Below, piece by piece: positions 26,846-35,963 of a DNA stretch of 64,000 nucleotides. A program made the position numbers and the translations under genes. The notes below the pieces were generated by a model. The model saw only the letters and a list, made by a program, of their open reading frames with translations. It was not told the origin of the DNA and ran no database searches. Each line of letters begins with the position of its first letter. The stretch's first letter is position 1. Source of the stretch: Bacillota bacterium (GTDB lineage Bacteria; Bacillota; Clostridia; Lachnospirales; Lachnospiraceae); NCBI GenBank assembly GCA_023416695.1, contig JAEZGY010000084.1, positions 12,181 to 76,180 on the forward strand, written 5' to 3'.

Positions 26846-28717
26846 TTACTCCTGTATACTATTCTTCTTCATACTATTCATGTATTGTCCCAAATCCATT
26901 ATATAGATAGTATGACTATTCTTTCTCTTCGCTACTCCTACCATCTGCATATAATCTCCATATAAGTGTTTTAAATATTTATCATATTCTTTCGGAACTG
27001 GCAACATCACGGATTCAAAAGGAACATATATTACCTCTTCTAACCACTCCTTAGGAAATGGCCCTTTGCGAAGATTCTGCCCCATTCCGTCGTAAAGATA
27101 CTTACGATTTTTCTTATGGGCAAAAAACTCAATTATCTTAAATTGTTGCCATTCTAGATACCTCATTGGCAAAATAGTTTTTATGACAGTGGCTAGTAAT
27201 CGATATACTTTGTGACTTCCATCTCCCTTTACATAAGTTGCACCCCACTTATTGTATACTAATGACCTAGCCAAAATCGTTAGCTTTTCATGTAATCGTT
27301 GACCGAATTTAGAATTCGCTGTGTAATCATGTGCAAAAATATCCACAAAGAATCCCACATCCAAATCAGACAGCTTTCTAGTAAATTCTGTTGCACACAC
27401 AGTATTTTGTACTCTAACCTTGCTAAAGAAATGATTATGTTTATCTGTTTTTGGTATCTGAAGTTTAAGATATTCCGGTAGTTCTTTTTCTGCTACCTCT
27501 ACAAACTTCTCGTAATCCTTACGTAACATCATAATATCAGCATCATCATCCCATGGAATAAAGCCCTTGTGCCTAATAGCCCCAAGCAATGTTCCTCCAC
27601 CTAAGAAGTAATGTATATTATGTCGTTTACAAATCGTATCTATTTCTAAAATGACTTGAAGCATTAGCTTCTGTATCACCTTTAATTTTCCATTGTAGGT
27701 ATCATGAAATAGAAAGAATGGTTCTTTCCCAATATGTTCTTTTAAAGCAATTTCAAAAGCATCATAAAAGCTAACTTGCCCTTCGTAACCTTCCATACGT
27801 AGCTTTGCACTATCTAGGGCAATAGGATATAAATCCTTAGTGACTACAGACTCAAAGCTTAAACAATCCTCTGTTAGGTTTTCTGACAGTATTCTCCCCA
27901 TCTCAAAGGTTGTCACAGTACTCTGTTTTCCTGTCACATTATATATTTCATTCTTCTTATTAAGCTGTAAAGTATAAAATAGTGCACCTAACAGATCCGT
28001 GAGGTATACAAAGGTGTATTTATCTGAATTTAATGGTAATGTAACCCTCTCACCTTTGCCACAGCGTTGTAACATGGCATGTATCGGATGGCTTGTTAAA
28101 TCACCACCCAGTACAATTGCACTTCTTAGTACCTGATAGGAAATCTGACATGAGTTCATCTTTTCTACACACTGATTCTCATATTCTCTAATAGAACTAG
28201 GATTGTCCGATGGAATATATTCATTTTCTGCAACTAAAATATTTGGCGGAACATCATTATAGGCTCTATAATCAGACAGAAGAATGTATCTTTTGATTGC
28301 TCCTATTGTTACTATTTCTAGTGTTTTTGAAAGAAGAGTTTTTCGTTCTTCTAATTCTTTTAAACTAAACTTCTGGTTGCAAAAACCAAAATCTATACAG
28401 TAGGTAATTTCAGATAAGTTAGAGAGTTCCTCCAGCTTAACCACATGAACATCTTCTCGCTCAGTTAAACCCTTTAATAATTTAGCTTCTTGATTTTCTG
28501 TTCTATTTAGATCTACGTAATATATAGTATTGTTGGCTTGATATTTATCATTTAACACTAAAAAAGTGCAAATAACAGTACGGGCCAGACTTTTTGAGCC
28601 CGACCCTAAACATACTATTCGTTTCTCTTTTAGTAGTCCCATATGAAGTTGTTTATTATCTAAGATAGATTCTACTACATCTAACTCATATTCATTTAAT
28701 ATTTCAGTTATTAGCAT
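26846..28717 (-). CDS. Fusion of an SDR-like domain and a LicD-family phosphotransferase
   Basis: 623 residues. The N-terminal 320 residues follow an extended-SDR course (Rossmann-like GSGSKSLA near 39, FVYLTDLLGAL further on). The glycine motif is degenerate and the active-site Y-x3-K reads YENQC, so this half looks catalytically inactive. Residues 350-600 are LicD/FukutinRP: FLGGGTLLGAIRHKGFIPW followed by DDDAD, the nucleotidyltransferase-fold metal site. LicD proteins move phosphocholine or other phospho-alcohols from CDP donors to glycans, so it may decorate the teichoic-acid-like polymer. GAGGGGATTAAA ribosome site; 4 bp before the GT-TagF gene. Confidence 0.87.
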   Translation of the reverse strand: MLITEILNEYELDVVESILDNKQLHMGLLKEKRIVCLGSGSKSLARTVICTFLVLNDKYQANNTIYYVDLNRTENQEAKLLKGLTEREDVHVVKLEELSNLSEITYCIDFGFCNQKFSLKELEERKTLLSKTLEIVTIGAIKRYILLSDYRAYNDVPPNILVAENEYIPSDNPSSIREYENQCVEKMNSCQISYQVLRSAIVLGGDLTSHPIHAMLQRCGKGERVTLPLNSDKYTFVYLTDLLGALFYTLQLNKKNEIYNVTGKQSTVTTFEMGRILSENLTEDCLSFESVVTKDLYPIALDSAKLRMEGYEGQVSFYDAFEIALKEHIGKEPFFLFHDTYNGKLKVIQKLMLQVILEIDTICKRHNIHYFLGGGTLLGAIRHKGFIPWDDDADIMMLRKDYEKFVEVAEKELPEYLKLQIPKTDKHNHFFSKVRVQNTVCATEFTRKLSDLDVGFFVDIFAHDYTANSKFGQRLHEKLTILARSLVYNKWGATYVKGDGSHKVYRLLATVIKTILPMRYLEWQQFKIIEFFAHKKNRKYLYDGMGQNLRKGPFPKEWLEEVIYVPFESVMLPVPKEYDKYLKHLYGDYMQMVGVAKRKNSHTIYIMDLGQYMNSMKKNSIQE

Positions 28718-28745
28718 TTTAATCCCCTCATAAAGGTTAAGTCTC

Positions 28746-29831
28746 TTATGCCTTCACTATCTCTTCTATGGTTTCCACAGATCTCTTAATACCTTCGGTC
28801 AAAGTAACCTCTGCCCTCCAACCAAGTTCGTTAATTCTAGTATGATCTAGTATTTCTGGAGTAACAGTAAACTTAGTTAAATCCGGCTCTTCCTCATCTC
28901 TAGGATTCGCAAAAGATAAGGTAAGGTTTCTTTCTGGAAATACCTTTACCGCCTCTCTTGCAAAGTTACGAATTGTAGTATTGGAATGATCTGCAGCAAT
29001 ATTGTATGGAGTGGCATTGGCTCCATTAAGCAGAATTAATAATAAAGCAGTTACTGTATCTGTTACATAGCAGAAGGAACGATATGCAGCACCATTACTC
29101 TTAAGAAGAATACTTTCATTTTTTACTACATTAGCAATAAACTGTGCCCATACACGATCATCATCTAGACTACTTGGACCATAGATATAGCTTGGTCTAG
29201 CAATCTTTACATTCATATCATACTGTTTACAATAGCTAGCACAAAGAGTCTCAGATGCTCGTTTTCCAATGGCATAGCAGTTCTTGTAGTCTGTTTGATC
29301 TACATAACCGATATTCTCTTCCTTTAAAGTAGAAGATCCATCAGTCACTTGACCATAAACCTTTAAACTGGAGATAAATAAGGTAGATATCGCCTTCTTA
29401 TCCTTAGCTAATTTTAAAACATTACTAGTTCCCGATAGGTTAGCATCAATGGTGCCAACTGGATCATTTTCAAAATAATATGCGCTTGCTTGGCTAGCAG
29501 CATGAATCACATAATCTACTGATTCCTGGGTCTCAACACGATCACAGATATCTTGCACAATTAGTTTTAGATCACTACGCTTTATAAGATCTCCAAACTT
29601 CTTTTCAGCCTTACATGCATTACGAACAACTCCAATGACCTTAATATTGTCTTGATATCGGTCATTACGAAGCATAAGCGCTGCCACTAGATAATAACTA
29701 ATAAAGCCATTGGCTCCTGTAATTAACAGTGTCTTATCTCTTAGCTTCTCCCAAGGAAGTACAGTACTTGCAATCTGCTCTACATCTTTAAAGATGCTTT
29801 TTGGCACTATATTTTTTACACTAAATTCCAT
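28746..29831 (-). CDS. NAD-dependent SDR epimerase/dehydratase
   Basis: 361 residues. The Rossmann motif LLITGANGFISYYL begins near residue 37, after a 35-residue N-terminal extension. The active-site pair is YAIGK and ISSLKVYG is the Ser-containing strand. Unlike the SDR half of the downstream fusion, the catalytic residues are intact. It overlaps the TarI-like gene by 11 bp, so translation is coupled. In TarI/TarJ-type loci the partner makes ribitol 5-phosphate, but TarJ is an alcohol dehydrogenase and this is not. The substrate may be a CDP- or UDP-sugar. Confidence 0.85.
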   Translation of the reverse strand: MEFSVKNIVPKSIFKDVEQIASTVLPWEKLRDKTLLITGANGFISYYLVAALMLRNDRYQDNIKVIGVVRNACKAEKKFGDLIKRSDLKLIVQDICDRVETQESVDYVIHAASQASAYYFENDPVGTIDANLSGTSNVLKLAKDKKAISTLFISSLKVYGQVTDGSSTLKEENIGYVDQTDYKNCYAIGKRASETLCASYCKQYDMNVKIARPSYIYGPSSLDDDRVWAQFIANVVKNESILLKSNGAAYRSFCYVTDTVTALLLILLNGANATPYNIAADHSNTTIRNFAREAVKVFPERNLTLSFANPRDEEEPDLTKFTVTPEILDHTRINELGWRAEVTLTEGIKRSVETIEEIVKA

Positions 29832-30558
29832 ATTTCAACTCTTCCTTCGCAAAGTTTTTAAAATGGGTATAGTATTGTGTCGCACGAAGTACATGTAAAT
29901 CTTCTGGAGTAGTTACCTTAATATTATCTCGGATTCCAGTAAAGATGTGTACCTGTTCTCCTAACTCAATCAATAGTTCACTTGAAGAGGTTGGACTAGC
30001 AATTCCCCTTCGTTCTGCTTCATCATGGGCCCACATAATTTTCTCCATAGTGTAACCTTGTGGTGCTTGTGTAATATAGGTTGTACTTCTTACAAAGCTC
30101 TTTCCACACATAATACCGTCTTCACTATACAAAACAGAATCGATACTTGGTGTAACAGGTACTGCAGATTGATAAATTCTAGTATCAGCAATACAGGTAG
30201 AAATTAACTCTTCTGTTAAGATTGGACGTACACCGTCACAGATAAGAACCAAATCTTCCGGTTTGGAATACTCTTGTACGCGAACTAATCCATTATGAAT
30301 GGATTCATGTCCATTAGAACCACCTGGAACAATATCCACTACCTTTTGAATATTGAATTTCTTAATATGCTCCTTTAATACATCAATCCATGTACTAATA
30401 CAGGATACTACAATGGCATCTACCTCTGGATGGTTTGAAAAATGCTCCAGTGTTCTTATAATAATAGGTTTACCTTCTATCTCTAAAAACTGTTTTGGTA
30501 TGTCTGCAGATTTCATTCTTTCTCCAACTCCACCTGCAAAAATCATAGCTGAAACCAT
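29821..30558 (-). CDS. tarI: IspD/TarI-family cytidylyltransferase (probable ribitol-5-phosphate cytidylyltransferase)
   Basis: 245 residues, the length of TarI/IspD. The N-terminal motif AMIFAGGVGERM and the following KQFLEIEGKPIIIRTLEHF are typical; VLICDGVRPILTEELI carries the metal-binding Asp. Neighbouring glycerophosphotransferase, LicD and TagF-like genes favour the TarI role (CDP-ribitol or a related CDP-polyol) over isoprenoid IspD. Perfect AAAGGAGG ribosome site. Confidence 0.82.
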   Translation of the reverse strand: MVSAMIFAGGVGERMKSADIPKQFLEIEGKPIIIRTLEHFSNHPEVDAIVVSCISTWIDVLKEHIKKFNIQKVVDIVPGGSNGHESIHNGLVRVQEYSKPEDLVLICDGVRPILTEELISTCIADTRIYQSAVPVTPSIDSVLYSEDGIMCGKSFVRSTTYITQAPQGYTMEKIMWAHDEAERRGIASPTSSSELLIELGEQVHIFTGIRDNIKVTTPEDLHVLRATQYYTHFKNFAKEELKYGI

Positions 30559-30598
30559 AATAATCCTCCTTTGTTAACGAACTATTCCTTAGCAACTT

Positions 30599-31711
30599 TT
30601 ATATAGCTGCAATAGTGTTCAATATTCTTTCTGTTGACTGACCATCGCATGCTTGCATATAGGTCGCTCTAAATACCTTAATTTTCTCCATATTACATGT
30701 GGAATATTCAGTGATAACATTCTTTGCCAGTTCACTGAACTCCTTCACTATTATACCTGGCATTTCCCCAAAATCAATATATAATTCATTATTATCTATA
30801 TAGTATTGCAAATCTGGTACATAAAGTACCAATGGTTTATCTAATAAAATATAATCGTAAATCACCGAAGAATAATCTGATATAAGTACATCTATCACAG
30901 GAAGAATACGTTCTGTTTCTATCTCGCAATTAGATAATTTCTTGATGTTATCCATGTGAGGATGGACTTTTATTATTACAAACCAATCCTCTCCTAGCTC
31001 TTTTTGTAGTTTCTCCATGTCCTCTAATCCAACCAATTTAGGATTGGCAGCATTGCCCCGAAAGGTAGGCGCCCAAAGGGCTAGCTTCTTTCCCTTCACT
31101 TCAGGATATTGGGCATAGAATTCCTCTTGGCATAGCTTAATGTAATCCTCTCTAAAGAATCGATCTGTTCTACTTAAGCCTGTGGCCTTTACAACTTCAG
31201 GTGCTGTCCTCATAGCACTGATGTACGCTTCTCTACACACTGGTGCACTTACAGTTACCAAAGTATAATTTTTAAACACATTTCCCTTATAATACTTTGG
31301 AATGTCTCTTTCAGTATCATACGCAAATTTCTTTAAAACACCACCTGCATGCCAAAGCTGTATTACCTCTGTCTCTTTTCGTTTGTTACAGGAACTAACT
31401 GGTAGAAAGTTATCACAAATAAATACATATTTGGCCTTTCCGTATAATTTCATAAAACTCAAAATACTAATAAGTACTGAAAAAGCCGAGCTCTTCTTAT
31501 AATTAATACAACAGGACACCACTTCATAGCCTAAATTCACCATTCGCTCATGCATTTCCTCCATACTATATGGAATCGCATCATGGTGCGCATCTGCAAA
31601 TATCACTAGCTGATTATTGACTTTCCCTCTACTAAAAACCCAGTAAATGACAGGAAGAATTCCATTTTGAAATGTCATTTTTATTATCTGTTTTATCTTA
31701 AATCCCATCAT
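30599..31711 (-). CDS. CDP-glycerol glycerophosphotransferase family protein (TagB/TagF-like)
   Basis: 370 residues from ATG 31711 (AGAGGGAAATG upstream); a TTG 27 nt earlier is in frame but unlikely. The Glyphos_transf signatures are all present: IQLWHAGGVLKKFA with the catalytic His, TGLSRTDRFF, LWAPTFRGNA, and ISDYSSVIYDYILLDKPLV near the C-terminus. These peripheral membrane enzymes transfer glycerol- or ribitol-phosphate from CDP donors onto a lipid-linked primer. It lies just before the TarI-like gene, fitting synthesis of a teichoic-acid-like polymer. Confidence 0.9.
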   Translation of the reverse strand: MMGFKIKQIIKMTFQNGILPVIYWVFSRGKVNNQLVIFADAHHDAIPYSMEEMHERMVNLGYEVVSCCINYKKSSAFSVLISILSFMKLYGKAKYVFICDNFLPVSSCNKRKETEVIQLWHAGGVLKKFAYDTERDIPKYYKGNVFKNYTLVTVSAPVCREAYISAMRTAPEVVKATGLSRTDRFFREDYIKLCQEEFYAQYPEVKGKKLALWAPTFRGNAANPKLVGLEDMEKLQKELGEDWFVIIKVHPHMDNIKKLSNCEIETERILPVIDVLISDYSSVIYDYILLDKPLVLYVPDLQYYIDNNELYIDFGEMPGIIVKEFSELAKNVITEYSTCNMEKIKVFRATYMQACDGQSTERILNTIAAI

Positions 31712-31773
31712 TCTACATTTCCCTCTTAATTCTAGCAATTATGATAACATACTTATTATAGGTAGTAAAGATA

Positions 31774-32217
31774 CTACTTCTTCTTACTAAAGATCCAAAG
31801 CTTGCTGAATAAATAGTTCAACAGAATAATTGCTACATTACCAATAATCTTTACTGGGACATCTGGATACCCTAATATCTCTATAAACAACTTTGTCACT
31901 ACAAATAAATCTAAAAGGAAAGTGGCCCCCCGACACCCATAAAAGGACACCATTTCCTTAACTAACTCTTTACCATTATTAGTTTTGCTTTCAAACACCC
32001 ATATTTTATTCGTAACATAGGCAAAGGTAATGGAAAGAATCTGGCCTATTATGGTGGCAAAGGATTCACCCGTTCCAGCTAATCTAGTAAGTAAGAAATA
32101 GGTAGCCAGATTAACTAACGTAGTACAACCACCAAAAAACAAGTAAGAAATCTGTTCTCGGTACTTTCTATATATAGTTACTCCATATTGAAACACTTTT
32201 TTCACTCTAAACCCCAA
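31774..32217 (-). CDS. GtrA-family membrane protein
   Basis: About 147 residues with four membrane segments: YLFFGGCTTLVNLATYFLL (the GtrA signature), IGQILSITFAYVTNKIWVF, a third, and a last ending NYLFSKLWIFSKKK. GtrA proteins help polyprenyl-phosphate sugars cross the membrane. The start is uncertain: TTG 32217 has AAGGAG at 7 nt, GTG 32205 gives the most typical N-terminus, and GTG 32235 is also open. All but GTG 32205 overlap the end of glf. Confidence 0.85.
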   Translation of the reverse strand: MGFRVKKVFQYGVTIYRKYREQISYLFFGGCTTLVNLATYFLLTRLAGTGESFATIIGQILSITFAYVTNKIWVFESKTNNGKELVKEMVSFYGCRGATFLLDLFVVTKLFIEILGYPDVPVKIIGNVAIILLNYLFSKLWIFSKKK

Positions 32218-33325
32218 CTTTCTGCTCCTTAGCACAGCATTCTTCTTTTGCCAGGTTAAGTGCCTTTTCTACTACATGATGCATATCATAATAGCGATAA
32301 TCTCCAAGGCGACCGCAAAAATGTACCTTTTCCTCCTTCTTAGCAAGGGCACAGTACTTCTCATATAAAGCATTATTTACATCATCATTCACCGGATAAT
32401 AAGGCTCATCCCCACTTTTCCATGTCTTTGGATATTCCTTAGTAATAATAGTGTGGTTTGTTTGGATACCATCAAAAAATTTATGCTCAATAATTCTCGT
32501 ATAGGGAACATCGAACTCTGTATAGTTCACTACTGCATTCCCTTGGAAATTATCTACGTCTAATCTCTCCGTTTCAAAATGTAGACTACGGTACTCAAGC
32601 TCTCCATAGCAATAATCATAAAACTGATCAATGGCTCCAGTAAAAATCACTTTGTCTGCCAAGGAATTAAAATACTCCCTATTATCATAATAGTCCTTAC
32701 CTAGCCAAACCTCTGTACCCTCTAGAACCCTCTCAACCAGCTTAGTATAACCCTCTGTTGGTATGCCTTGATAACGATCATTAAAGTAATTATTATCAAA
32801 GGTGTAGCGTACAGGAAGTCTTTTTATGATAAAGGAAGGAAGCTCCTTACAAGGTCTTCCCCACTGTTTTTCAGTGTATCCCTTAATTAACTTCTCGTAA
32901 ATATCCTGTCCTACTAGACTAATGGCTTGTTCCTCTAAATTCTTAGGTTCTGCAGGGGCTAGACTTCTTTGGTCCCTAATCTTCTTCTTTGCCTCCTCTG
33001 GAGTAGTAACCCCCCAAAGGGCATAAAAGGTATTCATATTGAATGGTAAGTTATATAGTTTTCCTTTATAATTGGCAACCGGAGAATTGGTAAAACGATT
33101 AAATTCTACAAATTGGTTCACATATTCCCAAACTTCTTTATTATTTGTATGAAAAATGTGAGCCCCATAGCGATGAACCTGTATATCATCCACTTCCTCG
33201 GTATAAATATTACCGGCTAAGTGGTCACGTTTTTCAATAACCAGACATGTCTTTCCCTGTTTGCTGACCTCATGGGCAAAAACTGCTCCGAATAAACCTG
33301 CTCCAACAATGAGATAATCGTACAT
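32207..33325 (-). CDS. glf: UDP-galactopyranose mutase
   Basis: 372 residues, the family's usual length. The FAD-binding N-terminus DYLIVGAGLFGAVFAHEV is followed by EKRDHLAGN and the active-site HRYGAHIFHT. Further family motifs are GYTEKQWGRP, RLPVRYTFDNNYFNDRYQG and the C-terminal FCGRLGDYRYYDMH. It interconverts UDP-galactopyranose and UDP-galactofuranose, so the surface polymer made here likely contains galactofuranose. GGAGGAACTTAG ribosome site; 14 bp after the GtrB-like gene. Confidence 0.96.
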   Translation of the reverse strand: MYDYLIVGAGLFGAVFAHEVSKQGKTCLVIEKRDHLAGNIYTEEVDDIQVHRYGAHIFHTNNKEVWEYVNQFVEFNRFTNSPVANYKGKLYNLPFNMNTFYALWGVTTPEEAKKKIRDQRSLAPAEPKNLEEQAISLVGQDIYEKLIKGYTEKQWGRPCKELPSFIIKRLPVRYTFDNNYFNDRYQGIPTEGYTKLVERVLEGTEVWLGKDYYDNREYFNSLADKVIFTGAIDQFYDYCYGELEYRSLHFETERLDVDNFQGNAVVNYTEFDVPYTRIIEHKFFDGIQTNHTIITKEYPKTWKSGDEPYYPVNDDVNNALYEKYCALAKKEEKVHFCGRLGDYRYYDMHHVVEKALNLAKEECCAKEQKVGV

Positions 33326-33339
33326 CTAAGTTCCTCCGA

Positions 33340-34302
33340 TTACTGTTCTTCTTTTTCTTCTTTGTATAGGAACTGATCAATAATAAACCTTGGTCTATTT
33401 TTTGTCTCTAAGTACACTTTACCGATATACTCTCCAATTACGCCAATTGCTAGTAACTGAAGCCCACCAAGTGCCCAGATGGAAATGATAGTACTTGTCC
33501 ATCCACTTACTGTATTGCCTGTAAAATGACGAATCAAAAAATATATCAGCATTGCAATACTGATTAAAAAAGTTAAAAATCCTAATGTAATAATCATACG
33601 AATTGGTTTAATGCTAAGAGAGGTAATACCTTGGGTTGCAAAGGCAATCATTTTCTTTAATGGATACTTACTCTCCCCTGCAAACCTTTCATTTCTTTCA
33701 TAATATACCTTAGAACTCTTAAAGCCAACCATAGGAACAATTCCTCTTAAAAAGAGATTTACTTCCTTAAACTCCAATAACCCTTTTAATGCACGATCAC
33801 TTAACAAACGATAATCTGCATGGTTAAAGACAACCTCTGCTCCCATACGATTCATTATTTTATAAAATATCTCTGCTGTAAACTTCTTAAAGAAGGTATC
33901 TTTCTTACGAGCACTACGAACCCCATAAACCACTTCATTACCCTTAGAAAATTCCTCTAAAAAGCCATCAATTGCGTTGATGTCATCTTGTAAATCTGCG
34001 TCCATTGAGATATATGCATCAGCCAATCCAGATACTGTACTTAAGCCTGCTAAAAGTGCATTCTGGTGTCCGCGGTTTCTAGAAAGCTTTACTCCAGAAA
34101 ACAATGTATCCTGCTCATGTAATTCCTCAATCATTTCCCACGTTCTATCCTTAGAACCATCATCTACAAATACAACTCTACTGTTTGCCGAAATACTTCC
34201 TTGTTGTTCCAACAGTTCCATTTTTTCCTTTATTCGCTTAGAAGTCTCTGGAAGAACTTCTTCTTCATTGTAGCATGGTATAACTATATATAATGTTACC
34301 AT
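33340..34302 (-). CDS. Family 2 polyprenyl-phosphate glycosyltransferase (GtrB-like)
   Basis: 320 residues. The GT-A domain has LYIVIPCYNEEEVL and ISMDADLQDD (DxD plus QDD), then the amphipathic region, and two C-terminal membrane segments from about 235 and 270. It should load a sugar onto undecaprenyl phosphate; the GtrA-like protein two genes downstream would assist flipping. First gene of the 34.3-24.0 kb operon, with an AGGAGGAGAAGG ribosome site and its own promoter. Confidence 0.9.
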   Translation of the reverse strand: MVTLYIVIPCYNEEEVLPETSKRIKEKMELLEQQGSISANSRVVFVDDGSKDRTWEMIEELHEQDTLFSGVKLSRNRGHQNALLAGLSTVSGLADAYISMDADLQDDINAIDGFLEEFSKGNEVVYGVRSARKKDTFFKKFTAEIFYKIMNRMGAEVVFNHADYRLLSDRALKGLLEFKEVNLFLRGIVPMVGFKSSKVYYERNERFAGESKYPLKKMIAFATQGITSLSIKPIRMIITLGFLTFLISIAMLIYFLIRHFTGNTVSGWTSTIISIWALGGLQLLAIGVIGEYIGKVYLETKNRPRFIIDQFLYKEEKEEQ

Positions 34303-34358
34303 CCTTCTCCTCCTACTACCATCTAATATGATAGGTATATCTTGTTTAATCTGCTATA

Positions 34359-34387
34359 AGTTTACTGATTTGACGTTTTACTGTCAA
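34359..34387 (-). promoter_or_regulatory. Promoter of the 34.3-24.0 kb teichoic-acid-like operon
   Basis: On the minus strand, TTGACA (34387-34382), 17 nt, then TAAACT (34364-34359). The -35 is perfect and the -10 is fair (4 of 6). It lies between the terminator of the upstream operon and the GtrB-like gene. Confidence 0.6.
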
Positions 34388-34452
34388 GCAAATTGAGACC
34401 TTTTACTCCATTCTTCACATTTTATTCAGAAACTAGACACACTTTTACCCAT

Positions 34453-34507
34453 AAAAACTCCTTTCTTGATAAAAAGGATTCATAAACCTTGGCTATCAAG
34501 AAAGGAG
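34453..34507 (-). terminator. Intrinsic terminator of the YfhO/GtrB/GtrA operon
   Basis: A perfect 14-bp inverted repeat (34458-34471 with 34494-34507) with a 22-nt loop is followed on the minus strand by TTTTTA. It lies 35 bp past the GtrA-like stop codon. Confidence 0.8.
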
Positions 34508-34542
34508 CATATGATGCATATAAAAAATAATATTCATTTTAT

Positions 34543-34998
34543 TTATGAAATTTCTTTTAGTTCCTTTGTACTCTTTCGAAATACGAGTATTTTACTAAGT
34601 ACATAATTAGAAACAATTACAAGTACACTTACAATAACTTTAGCGACTGCCCCTTTTATCCCAAAAATACTTTTACGAAGCCCAATATTAATAAGTAACT
34701 CAGGACCAAAAATCTCCATCATACCAGATACGAATCTTGTCAAGAAAAAGAATATACTTTCTTTTACAATAACACGCATATCCATTGAAGTACTTCTAAA
34801 AACTAATAATTTATTTACAAAAAAAGCAAAAATTACTGCACATGACCATGCGACTGTGTTGGCCACCAATGTACTATCCCATATATTTATCACAGAGACA
34901 TAAACACACCAGTTAACAATTGTTGTAGTGCCCCCAAAAAAAATATACAAAATAATCTCTTTATATTTATTGTATATCTCCATTGCCTTACTAATCAT
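34543..34998 (-). CDS. GtrA-family membrane protein
   Basis: 151 residues from ATG 34998, which has GAGGAG at 7 nt; an ATG five codons earlier lacks a site. Four membrane segments are visible, beginning with the signature YIFFGGTTTIVNWCVYVSV and including FAFFVNKLLVF. The start overlaps the stop of the GtrB-like gene (ATGATTAG), giving coupled translation. It would serve as the flipping component for the polyprenyl-phosphate sugar made by its partner. Confidence 0.9.
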   Translation of the reverse strand: MISKAMEIYNKYKEIILYIFFGGTTTIVNWCVYVSVINIWDSTLVANTVAWSCAVIFAFFVNKLLVFRSTSMDMRVIVKESIFFFLTRFVSGMMEIFGPELLINIGLRKSIFGIKGAVAKVIVSVLVIVSNYVLSKILVFRKSTKELKEIS

Positions 34999-35938
34999 CT
35001 TTATTCTCCTCATATCCTAGTATCTCTTTTGCTATATAAATGGGGCGATTCTTTCCCTGTACATATAACCTAGACAAATATCCTCCGATAATTCCAAGAA
35101 TAATACACTGTATTCCACTAAAGAGGATAACAAGACCTATTAAACATTGTCCAGATGTCATCACCTGATGGTTATTAATATAATCCAGTAGGTATACAAT
35201 GAAATATACTATGGAAATTAATATACTTACGACTCCTACTGTAGATGCTATTTTAAGTGGTGCCGTAGTAAACGCCATGATACCATCAATCGCATATCGA
35301 AAAAGTTTTCGAAAAGACCATTTAGATGTCCCCCCTACACGTTCTTCTACTTTATATGGCATATAATATACCTCAAATCCGACCCATGAAAAGATTCCCT
35401 TTGAAAATCGATAATACTCTTGCATTCCAATAATGGCCTTGTTTACACTTTGTCTAAAGGTTCTAAAATCACTAGCACCTGTTCTAAATTCCACCTCTGA
35501 CATTGTATTTATAAGCTTATAGAAAGACTTTTTAAAGAATGATAAAATTCTTCCTTCATTTCTATCCTTCTGATAGGCAGCAACACAATCTATCTTTGGC
35601 TGCTCTTCTAATATTTGCATCATTTCAAGCACCAGTTCTGGCCTTTGCTGCAAATCTGCATCGATAATACATACATATTCTCCTACTGCCTGCTGCAAAC
35701 CAGCATACATAGCAGATTCTTTGCCAAAGTTTCTAGATAAATTAATTACTTTTGTTTTTGTCTCCCCAGACCTATAAATACTTCGAAGTTTTTCCAATGT
35801 ATTATCCTTACTACCATCGTTTACAAATATAATTTCAAAGTCTGTGACTCTATCAGTAAAAGAATCTTTAACTGCCTTATAGAACATATCTATACTGTCT
35901 TCCTCATTATAACACGGCACTACAAGTGATAACTTCAT
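34991..35938 (-). CDS. Family 2 polyprenyl-phosphate glycosyltransferase (GtrB-like)
   Basis: 315 residues from ATG 35938 (AGAGGGG close upstream), which gives the normal family start MKLSLVVPCYNEEDS; a start at 35980 would add an unusual basic leader and overlap the YfhO gene. The metal motif is CIIDADLQQRPE. Two C-terminal membrane helices follow, and the tail is YLSRLYVQGKNRPIYIAKE, a conserved GtrB feature. It is the middle gene of a three-gene YfhO-GtrB-GtrA set. Confidence 0.9.
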   Translation of the reverse strand: MKLSLVVPCYNEEDSIDMFYKAVKDSFTDRVTDFEIIFVNDGSKDNTLEKLRSIYRSGETKTKVINLSRNFGKESAMYAGLQQAVGEYVCIIDADLQQRPELVLEMMQILEEQPKIDCVAAYQKDRNEGRILSFFKKSFYKLINTMSEVEFRTGASDFRTFRQSVNKAIIGMQEYYRFSKGIFSWVGFEVYYMPYKVEERVGGTSKWSFRKLFRYAIDGIMAFTTAPLKIASTVGVVSILISIVYFIVYLLDYINNHQVMTSGQCLIGLVILFSGIQCIILGIIGGYLSRLYVQGKNRPIYIAKEILGYEENKDD

Positions 35939-35963
35939 GCTTCCCCTCTTTTCTAATTTAAAC

